The notes under the pieces were generated by a model that did no database searches, was not told where the DNA came from, and saw only the letters and a list, made by a program, of their open reading frames with translations. Positions 31,332 to 39,484 of a DNA stretch of 64,000 nt are shown piece by piece (position 1 is the stretch's first letter; the number at the start of each line of letters is the position of its first letter). The stretch lies in NCBI RefSeq assembly GCF_009687885.1, contig NZ_BLAF01000018.1, positions 85,976-149,975 on the forward strand, given 5' to 3'. The position numbers were made by a program, and so were the translations under genes. The stretch comes from Acrocarpospora pleiomorpha. Its GTDB lineage: Bacteria; Actinomycetota; Actinomycetes; Streptosporangiales; Streptosporangiaceae.

Positions 31332-32936
31332 ATGTCACCCCACCACTTCCCGGCCCACCGCCGGCTCGTCTCCTCCGCTCTCGTCCTGCTCCTCGCCGGT
31401 GGTCTGGCCGCGTGCGCCGACCAGCAGCCCGCGGCCGCGCCCGGCGGCGACACCCTGGTCGTGGACACCGCCTTCAACGCCAAGAGCCTCGACCCGGCGC
31501 GGATGTTCCAGCCGACCGACTTCTACGCCGAATCGGCCCTGTACGACACGCTGCTGAAGTTCAAGGGCAATGACCTCAAGGCACCGGTGCCCAACCTCGC
31601 CGAGAGCTACGAGGTATCCGACGACGCCACCGCCTACACCTTCCGGCTACGCGAGGACGCGGTGTTCTCCGACGGCTCCCCGGTCACCGCGGCCGACGTT
31701 GTCTTCTCCTACAACCGGCTGAAGAACGTCAAGGCCAGCCCGGCGTTCCTGATGGACGGCCTGACCGTCACCGCCCAGGACGACCACACCGTCGTGATCA
31801 AGGCCGAGCGGGCCGTGCCCGAGCTGCCCAGCCTGCTCACCGCGCCCAACTTCGGCGTGGTCAACGCCGACCAGGTCAAGGCGCAGGGGGCCACCGACGC
31901 CGAGGGCGCCGACAAGAGCGACACCGCCGAGCGGTATCTCAACACCGCGTCCGCGGGCAGCGGGCCGTACGTCCTGGAGGGCTACAGCAACACCTCCCAG
32001 ATCGCGCTCACGGCCAACCCGAAGTACTGGGGGACCAAGCCGGCCTGGCAGCGCGTGGTGATCCGCAACGTGACGGCACCGCAGCAGCAGTTGCTGAACG
32101 TCGAGGGCGGCGAGAGCCAGATCGCGCTGGACCTGTCGGGACGGCAGGCGCAGGGCGTGGACCGGAGCGCCTTCACCGTCACCAGTGACCAGGCGCCGGA
32201 GGTGCTGTACCTCGCGGCGAGCCGGGCGAAGACGTCCGCCACCGCCGATCCGGAGGTCCTGGCCGCGATCCGGGCCGGCATCGACTACCAGGGCCTGCTC
32301 CAGGTGGCCGGCCCCGGAACCGTGCAGGCGGCGGGCCTCGTGCCCCAGACCTTCGTCGGCGCGCTCGCCCCCACCGAGGCCCCGAAATACGACCCGGAGC
32401 TGGCCAAGGAGCTGGTGGCCCGGTCCGGCGTCACCGCGCCGAAGATCACCCTGGACTACGCCAGCGACTACCACCGCCTGGCCGGGCTGGACTACGCCAC
32501 CATCGCCCAGCGCATCCAGAGCGACCTGAAGAAGATCGGCATCGAGGTGACGCTGAACCCGGCGCCCACCGCCACGTCGCTGCAGCGGTACGTCGACGGC
32601 CAGACCGAGCTGGCGCTGTGGTCCTACCCGCCCGACTTCACCGACCCCGCCAACCTGGTCGCCTTCGGCCCCGGCGGCTTCCTGGCCAAGCGTGTCCACT
32701 GGAGTGAGAAGGACGCGCCTGAGGCCGCGAAGCTGACCGAGTCGGCGCTGGCGGCCAAGGGTGACGCCCGCGCCGCCGCCTACCAGGCATGGCAGCGCGT
32801 CCTCAACGACGGCGGCCCGTTCCTGCCGCTGCTCGTGCCGACCACGGTGACGTTGTCGTCCGCGCGGGTGACGGACGTGGCGCGCAACCCCATCACCGGC
32901 ATCGATCTCGGCGCCGTCGGGAAGAAGCAGTCGTGA
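31332..32936 (+). CDS. ABC transporter substrate-binding lipoprotein, peptide/nickel (SBP_bac_5) family
   Basis: A protein of 534 residues, ATG 31332. It has a lipoprotein signal with lipobox GGLAAC (Cys28). Family blocks are FNAKSLDPARMFQPTDFYAESALYDTLLKF, LAESYEVSDDATAYTFRLREDAVFSDGSPVTAADVVFSYNR, GSGPYVLEGYSNTSQIALTANPKYWG and QRIQSDLKKIGIEVTLNPAPT. It delivers a peptide-like or other bulky solute to the permeases encoded directly downstream. The 62-bp gap from the dipeptidase gene carries two CCCAGATCC direct repeats but no strong terminator, so the operon probably continues. Confidence 0.94.
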   Translation: MSPHHFPAHRRLVSSALVLLLAGGLAACADQQPAAAPGGDTLVVDTAFNAKSLDPARMFQPTDFYAESALYDTLLKFKGNDLKAPVPNLAESYEVSDDATAYTFRLREDAVFSDGSPVTAADVVFSYNRLKNVKASPAFLMDGLTVTAQDDHTVVIKAERAVPELPSLLTAPNFGVVNADQVKAQGATDAEGADKSDTAERYLNTASAGSGPYVLEGYSNTSQIALTANPKYWGTKPAWQRVVIRNVTAPQQQLLNVEGGESQIALDLSGRQAQGVDRSAFTVTSDQAPEVLYLAASRAKTSATADPEVLAAIRAGIDYQGLLQVAGPGTVQAAGLVPQTFVGALAPTEAPKYDPELAKELVARSGVTAPKITLDYASDYHRLAGLDYATIAQRIQSDLKKIGIEVTLNPAPTATSLQRYVDGQTELALWSYPPDFTDPANLVAFGPGGFLAKRVHWSEKDAPEAAKLTESALAAKGDARAAAYQAWQRVLNDGGPFLPLLVPTTVTLSSARVTDVARNPITGIDLGAVGKKQS

Positions 32937-34012
32937 CGGTGGTGGGACACCGGAAGGACCAGGCCAGCGCGCTCGCGCCGGCCTGGTGGCGCCGCCCATT
33001 CCCGCGGTACGTGCGGCGCCGACTGGGATCCTCGGCCCTCATCCTGCTCGGCGTCACGCTGGTGGCCTTCCTGCTCACCACGGTCGTGCCGGCCAACCCC
33101 GAGACCGCCAACCTGGGCCAGCGGGCGCTGTCGGACCCCGAGACCGTGCGGCGGTTCCGGGAGCACTACGGCCTGGACCGGCCCCTGCCCTTGCAGTACC
33201 TCACCTACCTGGGCAACCTGCTGCGGGGCGATTTCGGCCAGTCGCAGCAGACCCTGCGGCCGGTCAGTCAGGACCTGCTCCAGTTCGCCCCCGCCACCCT
33301 GGAGCTGGTGCTGAGCGCCACCCTGGTGGCCCTGCTGGTTGGCGTGCTGTGCGGGGTGGCCGCCGCCCGGCGGCGCGGCGGCTGGTTCGATCGGATCACC
33401 CGGCTTGCCTCGCTGACCGGGGTCAGCCTGCCGATCTTCTGGATCGCGCTGGTGGCGTCGGTGGTGTTCTTCCGCGGGCTGCGCCTGCTGCCCGGCAGCG
33501 GCCGACTGGACCCGGCGCTGGTCAAGCCGCCTCAGGTGACCGGCTTCCTCACCGTCGACAGCCTGCTCGCCGGCGACTGGCATGCCTTCGGCTCCGCGGT
33601 GAGCCACCTGGTGCTGCCATCGGCGGTGCTGGCCGTCTCGGTCGTCGGCATGGTGCTCAGGTTCACCCGCACCGCGGTGCTGGAGGCACTCGGCACCGAC
33701 TTCGTCAAGGCGGCCAGGGCCAAGGGGCTGCGTGAGCGGGACGTGCTGTGGGGCTACGCCGTCCGTTTCGCGTTCGGCCCGCTGGTCACCGCGACCACGT
33801 TGTCGTTCGGGTTCCTGCTCGCCGCCACCGTCTACGTGGAGCAACAGTTCTCCTGGGGTGGCATCGGCCAGTATGCCTACCGCAGCTCCACCAATCTCGA
33901 CCTGTCCGCGGTGATGGGCGTGAGCATCGTCATCGCGCTCATCTTCGTGTTGATCAATCTCGCCGCCGACCTGCTCTACGCCCTGTTCGATCCGAGGATC
34001 CGGCTCCGATGA
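32933..34012 (+). CDS. ABC transporter permease (DppB/OppB-like)
   Basis: A protein of 359 residues from GTG 32933, which overlaps the binding-protein stop (GTGA). Six membrane spans are seen, with YVRRRLGSSALILLGVTLVAFLLTTVVPANPE near the start, HYGLDRPLPLQYLTYLGNLLRGDFGQS, and the EAA-type loop LEALGTDFVKAARAKGLRERDVL that contacts the ATPases. It is the first of two inner-membrane subunits and pairs with the next gene product. Confidence 0.95.
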   Translation: MTVVGHRKDQASALAPAWWRRPFPRYVRRRLGSSALILLGVTLVAFLLTTVVPANPETANLGQRALSDPETVRRFREHYGLDRPLPLQYLTYLGNLLRGDFGQSQQTLRPVSQDLLQFAPATLELVLSATLVALLVGVLCGVAAARRRGGWFDRITRLASLTGVSLPIFWIALVASVVFFRGLRLLPGSGRLDPALVKPPQVTGFLTVDSLLAGDWHAFGSAVSHLVLPSAVLAVSVVGMVLRFTRTAVLEALGTDFVKAARAKGLRERDVLWGYAVRFAFGPLVTATTLSFGFLLAATVYVEQQFSWGGIGQYAYRSSTNLDLSAVMGVSIVIALIFVLINLAADLLYALFDPRIRLR

Positions 34013-34884
34013 CCCGCACTCTCACCGATACGGACGCCGCCGTCGCCCGAAGGCCCCGCCTGCCGATCCGCGGCCGCGCCGCAGAATTCGTCGCCGTTGC
34101 CGTACTGCTGGCCTGGCTGGTGGTGATCGTCGCGGCTCCGCTGCTCGCGCCGCACGACCCCCTCGCCCAGGACGCCGCGCCGCTGTCCGGTCCGTCCGCG
34201 CAGTACTGGTTCGGCACCGACGCCGCAGGACGCGATGTGTTCAGCCGGGTCCTGTACGGCGCCAGGCTGTCGGTGCCGTTGGGCCTGGTGCTCGTCGCCG
34301 CCACCGCCGTGGTCGGTACCGTGGTCGGACTGCTCGCCGGCTTCTTCGGCGGCTGGGTGGACGAGGTCCTGATGCGCGTCGCCGACGTCGTGTTCGCCTT
34401 TCCCGTGATCATCCTCGCCATGGCCGTGGCGGCCTCCCTGGGGCCCTCGCTCACCAACGCGGTCCTCGCCAGTGTGCTGGTGTGGTGGCCCGCATACGCC
34501 AGGACCGTGCGCAGCGTCGTGCTGGGCCTGCGCGAGTCGGAGTTCGTGCTGGCCAACCGGCTGGCCGGGGTCGGCTCCGTACGGTCCATGTTCGTGGACC
34601 TGCTGCCGTCCGTGGCGGGCCCGGTGCTGGTGCTCGGCATGCTCGACGTCGGCGCGGCCATCCTGCTCCTGTCCGGGCTGTCGTTCCTCGGGCTCGGCGC
34701 CCGCCCGCCGGAGCCGGAGTGGGGCGCGCAGGTCTCCGAGTCGCTGCAGTACTTCGACCAGTGGTGGCTGGCGGTCTTCCCCGGCCTGGCCATCGTGACC
34801 GTGGTGCTCGCGTTCAACATCATCGGGGACGCGCTGCGCGACCGGCTGGACCCCAAACTGCGCCAGGCAGGTGAACACGCATGA
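34009..34884 (+). CDS. ABC transporter permease (DppC/OppC-like)
   Basis: A protein of 291 residues, ATG 34009 overlapping the previous stop (ATGA). It has the OppC N-terminus (AAPLLAPHDPLAQDAAPLSGPSAQYWFGTDAAGRDVFSRVLYGARLSVPLGLVLV), six spans, and the coupling loop VLGLRESEFVLANRLAGVGSVRSMFVDLLPS. SFLGLGARPPEPEWGAQVSESLQY is the standard C-terminal block. It forms the translocation pore with the DppB-like subunit. Confidence 0.95.
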   Translation: MTRTLTDTDAAVARRPRLPIRGRAAEFVAVAVLLAWLVVIVAAPLLAPHDPLAQDAAPLSGPSAQYWFGTDAAGRDVFSRVLYGARLSVPLGLVLVAATAVVGTVVGLLAGFFGGWVDEVLMRVADVVFAFPVIILAMAVAASLGPSLTNAVLASVLVWWPAYARTVRSVVLGLRESEFVLANRLAGVGSVRSMFVDLLPSVAGPVLVLGMLDVGAAILLLSGLSFLGLGARPPEPEWGAQVSESLQYFDQWWLAVFPGLAIVTVVLAFNIIGDALRDRLDPKLRQAGEHA

Positions 34885-35888
34885 CGACCCCATCACCCGC
34901 CCACGACCTGCTGACCGTCACCGGCCTGTCGGTGAAGCTGCGCACGGCGAGCGGCCCGGCCACCGTGGTGGACGACGTGAGCCTCGCCGTGGCGCCCGGC
35001 CGGATCCTCGGCATCGCGGGCGAGAGCGGAAGCGGCAAGACCATGACCGGCATGACGCTCGTCGGGCTGCCGCCGGCCGGTGCCACGGTGACCGGCTCGA
35101 TCCGGCTGGACGGCCGGGAGCTGACCACCCTGTCCGAGCCCGGCTGGGCGGCGGTGCGCGGTGGCCAGATCGCCATGGTGTTCCAGGACCCGTCCTCCAG
35201 CCTGCATCCGATGCTCACCATGGGCCGCCAGCTCACCGACCACATGCGCCGCCACCTGGGACTGTCCCGCAAGGCCGCGACCACACGGTCGGCAGAGCTG
35301 CTGGACCTGGTCAGGCTGCCCGACCCGAAGGGCGCGCTGCGGCTGTACCCGCACCAGTTCTCCGGCGGCATGCGCCAGCGGGTGGCGATCGCGGTCGCGC
35401 TGGCCGCCGAGCCTCGGGTGCTGATCGCCGACGAGCCCACCACCGCCCTGGACGTGACCGTACAGGCCGGCATCATCAACCTGCTGGACGAGCTGCGCCA
35501 CGACACGGGGATGAGCATCCTCCTGGTCACCCACGACCTCGGCGTCATCTCCGCGCTCGCCGACGAGATCGCCGTCTTCTACGGCGGCCGCATCGTCGAG
35601 AGCGGCACCGCCGCCCAGGTGCTGGGCGGCGCTCGCCACCCCTACACGCGTGGCCTGCTGGAAGCCCTGCCGCGATTGTCCACGGAGACCCGCCGGGACG
35701 GCCGCGGCTTCGTGCCGATCCCCGGCGTGCCGCCCACGCCCGGCTCCCTGCCCGCCGGCTGCGCCTTCCACCCGCGCTGCGCTCACGCCGCCCCGGCGTG
35801 CCAGGAGAGCCGCCCCGAACTGCTGCCCCTGGCCGAACCCCCCGCCTGGCACCGCCTCGCCTGCCACGTCGATCCCTGGAGGCCGTAA
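34881..35888 (+). CDS. ABC transporter ATP-binding protein (DppD/OppD-like)
   Basis: A protein of 335 residues, overlapping the permease gene by ATGA. It has Walker A GESGSGKT, a Q-loop in MVFQDPSSSLHPMLTMG, the ABC signature FSGGMRQRVAIA, Walker B VLIADEPTTALD and the switch His in LVTHDLGV. The C-terminal oligopeptide-transporter extension contains GCAFHPRCAHAAPACQE, which in this family can carry an iron-sulphur cluster. One of two ATPases of the importer. Confidence 0.95.
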   Translation: MTTPSPAHDLLTVTGLSVKLRTASGPATVVDDVSLAVAPGRILGIAGESGSGKTMTGMTLVGLPPAGATVTGSIRLDGRELTTLSEPGWAAVRGGQIAMVFQDPSSSLHPMLTMGRQLTDHMRRHLGLSRKAATTRSAELLDLVRLPDPKGALRLYPHQFSGGMRQRVAIAVALAAEPRVLIADEPTTALDVTVQAGIINLLDELRHDTGMSILLVTHDLGVISALADEIAVFYGGRIVESGTAAQVLGGARHPYTRGLLEALPRLSTETRRDGRGFVPIPGVPPTPGSLPAGCAFHPRCAHAAPACQESRPELLPLAEPPAWHRLACHVDPWRP

Positions 35889-36874
35889 TGACAATCAGCC
35901 CCGCGGCCCCGCTGCTCCAGGTGCGTGACGCCGTCGTGGAGTACACCCGCACGGACCGCCCGGCGGTGCGGGCCCTGGCCGGTGTCTCGTTCCAGGTGGC
36001 CGAGGGCGAGATGGTCGGCGTCGTCGGCGAGAGCGGCTGCGGCAAGTCCACCCTCGCGCGGGCCATGACCGGGCTTGCCCCGCTGGCCTCGGGAGAGATC
36101 CTCTTCGCCGGCCGGCCGGTCGAGCCGCTGCGCCGCCGGCGGCGGCCTGCCCGGCTACTGCCACTGCAAATGATCTTCCAGGACCCGTACGCCTCGCTCA
36201 ACCCCCGGCGAAGGATCTCGGCGCAGCTCGCCGACGTCATCCGGGCGACCGGCAAGGGCGCCCCCGGGCATCGGCCGATCGGCGACCTGCTGGAGCGGGT
36301 GGGCCTGCCCGCCGCCGCGGCGGATCGGTACCCCCACGAGTTCTCCGGAGGCCAGCGCCAGCGCATCGCCATCGCCCGGGCGCTTGCCACCCAGCCGTCC
36401 CTGATCGTCGCCGACGAGCCGGTCTCCGCCCTGGACGCCTCGGCCCAGGCGCAGGTGGCCACCCTGCTCAGGAAGATCGCCCGCGAAGACGGCGTCACGC
36501 TCGTGCTGATCTCCCACGACCTCGCCGTCGTGGGAGCCCTCTGCGACCGGGTCGTGGTCATGTACCTCGGCGAGATCGTCGAGGACGGCCCCACGGAACG
36601 GGTGTGGCACGCCCCCCGCCATCCCTATACGCAGTCGCTGCTCCGCGCCGTCCCCGTCCCCGACGGTACTGGACGCAAGCCGATGGCTCTTGCCGGCGAG
36701 GTCCCCGACCCCGGGCGTCCGCCGTCGGGATGTCGCTTCCACCCCCGCTGCCCGCTCGCCATGGACCCCTGCCGGGAGGAGGCCCCTTCACACGGCGACG
36801 TGGACGGCGGCGGTTCCGTGGCCTGCTGGGCCGTTCACTCGCCCGAGGCCCGTGCGAACGCGATCCGGGCGTGA
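35888..36874 (+). CDS. ABC transporter ATP-binding protein (DppF/OppF-like)
   Basis: A protein of 328 residues, ATG 35888 sharing one base with the previous stop (TAATG). It has Walker A GESGCGKST, Q-loop MIFQDPYASLNPRRRI, signature FSGGQRQRIAIARAL, Walker B LIVADEPVSALD, LISHDLAVV and the C-terminal GCRFHPRCPLAMDPC extension. It completes the five-gene importer. After it come 133 bp with an AT-rich promoter for the GAF protein. Confidence 0.95.
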   Translation: MTISPAAPLLQVRDAVVEYTRTDRPAVRALAGVSFQVAEGEMVGVVGESGCGKSTLARAMTGLAPLASGEILFAGRPVEPLRRRRRPARLLPLQMIFQDPYASLNPRRRISAQLADVIRATGKGAPGHRPIGDLLERVGLPAAAADRYPHEFSGGQRQRIAIARALATQPSLIVADEPVSALDASAQAQVATLLRKIAREDGVTLVLISHDLAVVGALCDRVVVMYLGEIVEDGPTERVWHAPRHPYTQSLLRAVPVPDGTGRKPMALAGEVPDPGRPPSGCRFHPRCPLAMDPCREEAPSHGDVDGGGSVACWAVHSPEARANAIRA

Positions 36875-36924
36875 GAGGGGCCGTAGTAGGCCGCGCCGCC
36901 ATATCGCCAGAAAGGGGTATCTTT

Positions 36925-36953
36925 TTGCCCACTGGTGAGAGTTTTAATACTAT
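36925..36953 (+). promoter_or_regulatory. Candidate promoter of the GAF-domain gene
   Basis: TTGCCC (36925-36930) and TACTAT (36948-36953) are 17 bp apart in an otherwise GC-rich region, a fair match to a housekeeping promoter, 54 bp before ATG 37008. It suggests the GAF gene has its own transcript. Confidence 0.4.
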
Positions 36954-37007
36954 TTGTCCGTGTTCTAGGCAGAAGTACATGTCGCTCGAAGTCCGGGGGT
37001 AAGCCAG

Positions 37008-37895
37008 ATGTCGGACATCTGGGACGAAAGGAGAGGGGCCACCGAGGAGATCGTGGAGCGATTCCTGGATGGGGAGGAGCCCACCGGGAACGGCGTACGC
37101 GTCCAGATCGTGCACTCGTGGCAACGGTGCCAGGCGACGGGGGTCAGCCCCGGCATCGCCCACGCGCCCCCGCTCGAGGACCTGGACTTCGAGTGTGGCC
37201 TGGTGCGCGCGGCCCGGCCCGTGTTCGAAGGGCTGCGGACCACCATCGCGGACACCCCGGTATGCATGCTCCTGGGCGATGCCAACGGCGCGATGTGCCT
37301 GCGCGACGTGGGCGAACCGGCGATGCGCAGGGCGATGGACGAGGTTGGCGCCGCGCCCGGCTTCGGCTTCACCGAGGCGGACATGGGAAACAATGCCCAC
37401 GGCTCGGTGCTGGCGGAGCGGCGCACCTTCCTGATCTCGGGCAGCGAGCACTACGCCGAGGTGCTGCGCAGGTTCACCGCCGTGGGCACCCCGGTACGGG
37501 ATCCGCTCAGCGGGCGCCTGAACGGCGTCGTCTGCGTCGTCTGCCCGAACGAGTGGGCGAACGCGGAGATGATGGCCCTGGCCCGGCGCTCGGCCGCCGC
37601 CGTCGAGGAGCAACTGATCGAGATGGCCACCGAGCGCGAGCGTGCGCTGCTGGCGACGTTTCTCCAGTCGGCCACACCCGGGAATGCCACGCCGGGATCC
37701 CCGCTCCGGGGCCTGTGCCGCCGTGATCAGCTCGCCTTGGAGGACGCCGCCGTGAACCTGATCGCGGAGGGGCGGACGGCGATGCGGGATGTCGCCCTTT
37801 CCGATGGCCGCATCGCCGCGCTGATGGCGCAACCGGTGACCGGGTCCGCAGAGCCTGCCGGCATCGCCGTACGAGTCTGGTTGCCAGGCTCCTGA
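37008..37895 (+). CDS. GAF domain protein resembling the sensor half of AcoR-type activators
   Basis: A protein of 295 residues with ATG 37008. The N-terminus VRVQIVHSWQRCQATGVSPGIAHAPPL is the W-x-R-C-x(3)-G start of the AcoR-like family. The GAF region is about 65-215: VFEGLRTTIADTPVCMLLGDANGAMCLRDVGEPAMRRAMDEVGAAPGFGFTEADMGNNAHGSVLAERRTFLISGSEHYAEVLRRFTAVGTPVRDPLSGRLNGVVCVVC. In full-length activators an AAA+ sigma-54 domain and a helix-turn-helix follow. Here only about 80 residues remain, and no AAA+ motif is visible. Such stand-alone proteins are frequent in actinomycetes and may act as ligand-sensing regulators; the DNA-binding mode is unknown. It is not obviously linked to either flanking operon. 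Confidence 0.82.
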   Translation: MSDIWDERRGATEEIVERFLDGEEPTGNGVRVQIVHSWQRCQATGVSPGIAHAPPLEDLDFECGLVRAARPVFEGLRTTIADTPVCMLLGDANGAMCLRDVGEPAMRRAMDEVGAAPGFGFTEADMGNNAHGSVLAERRTFLISGSEHYAEVLRRFTAVGTPVRDPLSGRLNGVVCVVCPNEWANAEMMALARRSAAAVEEQLIEMATERERALLATFLQSATPGNATPGSPLRGLCRRDQLALEDAAVNLIAEGRTAMRDVALSDGRIAALMAQPVTGSAEPAGIAVRVWLPGS

Positions 37896-37978
37896 CGCCA
37901 GCACTCGGTAAAGATTTCGTAACCCGCTCGGTGGGTCTTCATCCCCATGACATCAGGGTGTAGCGTCTCCGCCCAATA

Positions 37979-37994
37979 GGTTAAACGCTTAAAC
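37979..37994. promoter_or_regulatory. Candidate LacI operator of sugar locus 1
   Basis: GGTTAAACGCTTAAAC is an imperfect palindrome around a central CG, with six of eight positions paired, as in LacI-family operators. It lies 21 bp upstream of the GTG start of the GH32 gene, where repressor binding would block transcription. The LacI encoded at 43851 is the likely binder. Confidence 0.5.
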
Positions 37995-38014
37995 GGCGAG
38001 AGCGAGGCCCCTTC

Positions 38015-39484
38015 GTGGCAGGTCAGAACATCTTCTTTCGCCCCCCGGAGGGCTGGGTGGGCGACGTGATCCCCTATTTCCACGAGGGGGCGTTCTGGCT
38101 GTTCTACCTGCACGATCGGCGCGACCAGGAGCACCCGGGCACCTCGTGGCACCTGGTGCGAACCACCGACTTCGTCGGCTACGACTACCTCGGCGAGGTG
38201 CTCCCCCACGGCGACGCGGAGAGCCAGGACCTGCACGCCTATACCGGCAGCGTGCTCGCTGCCGAAGGTGCCTTCCACCTCTTCTACACCGGCTACAACC
38301 CCGCTGTCGTGGACGAGGAAACCGGTCGCCCCCTCCAGGCGGTCATGCACGCCGTCAGCGACGACCTGCTGAATTGGAAGAAGGTTCCCGAGCACACCTT
38401 TCACGCGCCCCGGGACCACTACGAGCGGGAGGACTGGCGAGATCCATTCGTCTACCAGGAGGAGGACGGCCGCTATTCGATGCTCCTGGCCGCACGCACG
38501 GTGGAGGGCCCGAGCCGCCGGCGCGGAGTGACCGCTCGCTGCGTCTCCGACGATCTTGCCAACTGGACGATCATCGAGCCGTTGTGGGCTCCGTCGCGCT
38601 ACATCACCCATGAGTGCCCAGATCTGTTCCGGATCGGCGAGTGGTGGTACCTGGTGTACTCGGAATTCTCCGAGCGCTACACCACGCGTTATCGCATGAG
38701 CCGCGACCCTGGCGGGCCCTGGCTGGTCCCCGAATACGACACCCTCGACGGCCGGGCACTGTACGCGGCCAAGACCGCGAGCGACGGCACGCGCAGGTAC
38801 GCCTTCGGGTGGATCCCCACCCGTGATGGCGAATCCGACGCGGGCGCGTGGGAGTGGGGCGGCGACCTTGCCGTGCACGAGCTCGTGCAGCGACCGGACG
38901 GGACGCTGGACGTGCGCATGCCCGAGACGATCCGGTCCACCTTCTCCACGCCGGTCCAGACCCACTTCGCACCCGTAACCGGGACCTGGGAGCCGGTGGG
39001 TGGGCTGCGGACGTCGGCCACCGGCTCCTACGCGAGCGTGGTCGCCCCGGGCCTGCCCAGCCGCTACCTGGCCAGTGTCACCATCACGTTCGAGCCGGGC
39101 ACCCGGGAGTGCGGGCTCATTCTGCGCGCGAGCGCCGACGCCGAAGACGGCTACATCATCCGCCTGGAACCGCAGCGGGACCGCCTGGTCTTCGATCGCT
39201 GGCCACGCCGTGACCCGGGACCGCTGCAATGGCAGATCGATGGGGACGTGCCCCATGCCGTCGAACTCGAACGCCCCTGCGACCTGGCCCCCGAGATCCC
39301 GCACCGGCTTGACGTGATCGTCGACGGACCCGCCTGCATCGCCTACCTCGACGGCCGCGTCGCGATGAGCGCCCGCATGTACGACCGGACCACCGGCGGC
39401 ATCGGCCTGTTCGTCGGCGAGGGCGCAGCCGTTTTTGCCGACTTCCTGGTCACCACATCCCCCACAGAAAGGAATGCCCCGTGA
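38015..39484 (+). CDS. Glycoside hydrolase family 32-like protein (locus 1)
   Basis: A protein of 489 residues from GTG 38015. The five-bladed propeller motifs of GH32 are present but altered at the first. The usual WMNDPNG is GWVGDVIPYF (candidate nucleophile Asp17), the stabiliser motif is WRDPFV (Arg142-Asp143), and the acid/base motif is HECPDLF (Glu200-Cys201). A C-terminal beta-sandwich (about 330-489) contains GLILRASADAEDGYIIRLEPQRDRLVFDRWP. There is no signal peptide, so it should act inside the cell on an imported oligosaccharide, probably a fructoside. The stop overlaps the binding-protein start (GTGA). Confidence 0.87.
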   Translation: MAGQNIFFRPPEGWVGDVIPYFHEGAFWLFYLHDRRDQEHPGTSWHLVRTTDFVGYDYLGEVLPHGDAESQDLHAYTGSVLAAEGAFHLFYTGYNPAVVDEETGRPLQAVMHAVSDDLLNWKKVPEHTFHAPRDHYEREDWRDPFVYQEEDGRYSMLLAARTVEGPSRRRGVTARCVSDDLANWTIIEPLWAPSRYITHECPDLFRIGEWWYLVYSEFSERYTTRYRMSRDPGGPWLVPEYDTLDGRALYAAKTASDGTRRYAFGWIPTRDGESDAGAWEWGGDLAVHELVQRPDGTLDVRMPETIRSTFSTPVQTHFAPVTGTWEPVGGLRTSATGSYASVVAPGLPSRYLASVTITFEPGTRECGLILRASADAEDGYIIRLEPQRDRLVFDRWPRRDPGPLQWQIDGDVPHAVELERPCDLAPEIPHRLDVIVDGPACIAYLDGRVAMSARMYDRTTGGIGLFVGEGAAVFADFLVTTSPTERNAP

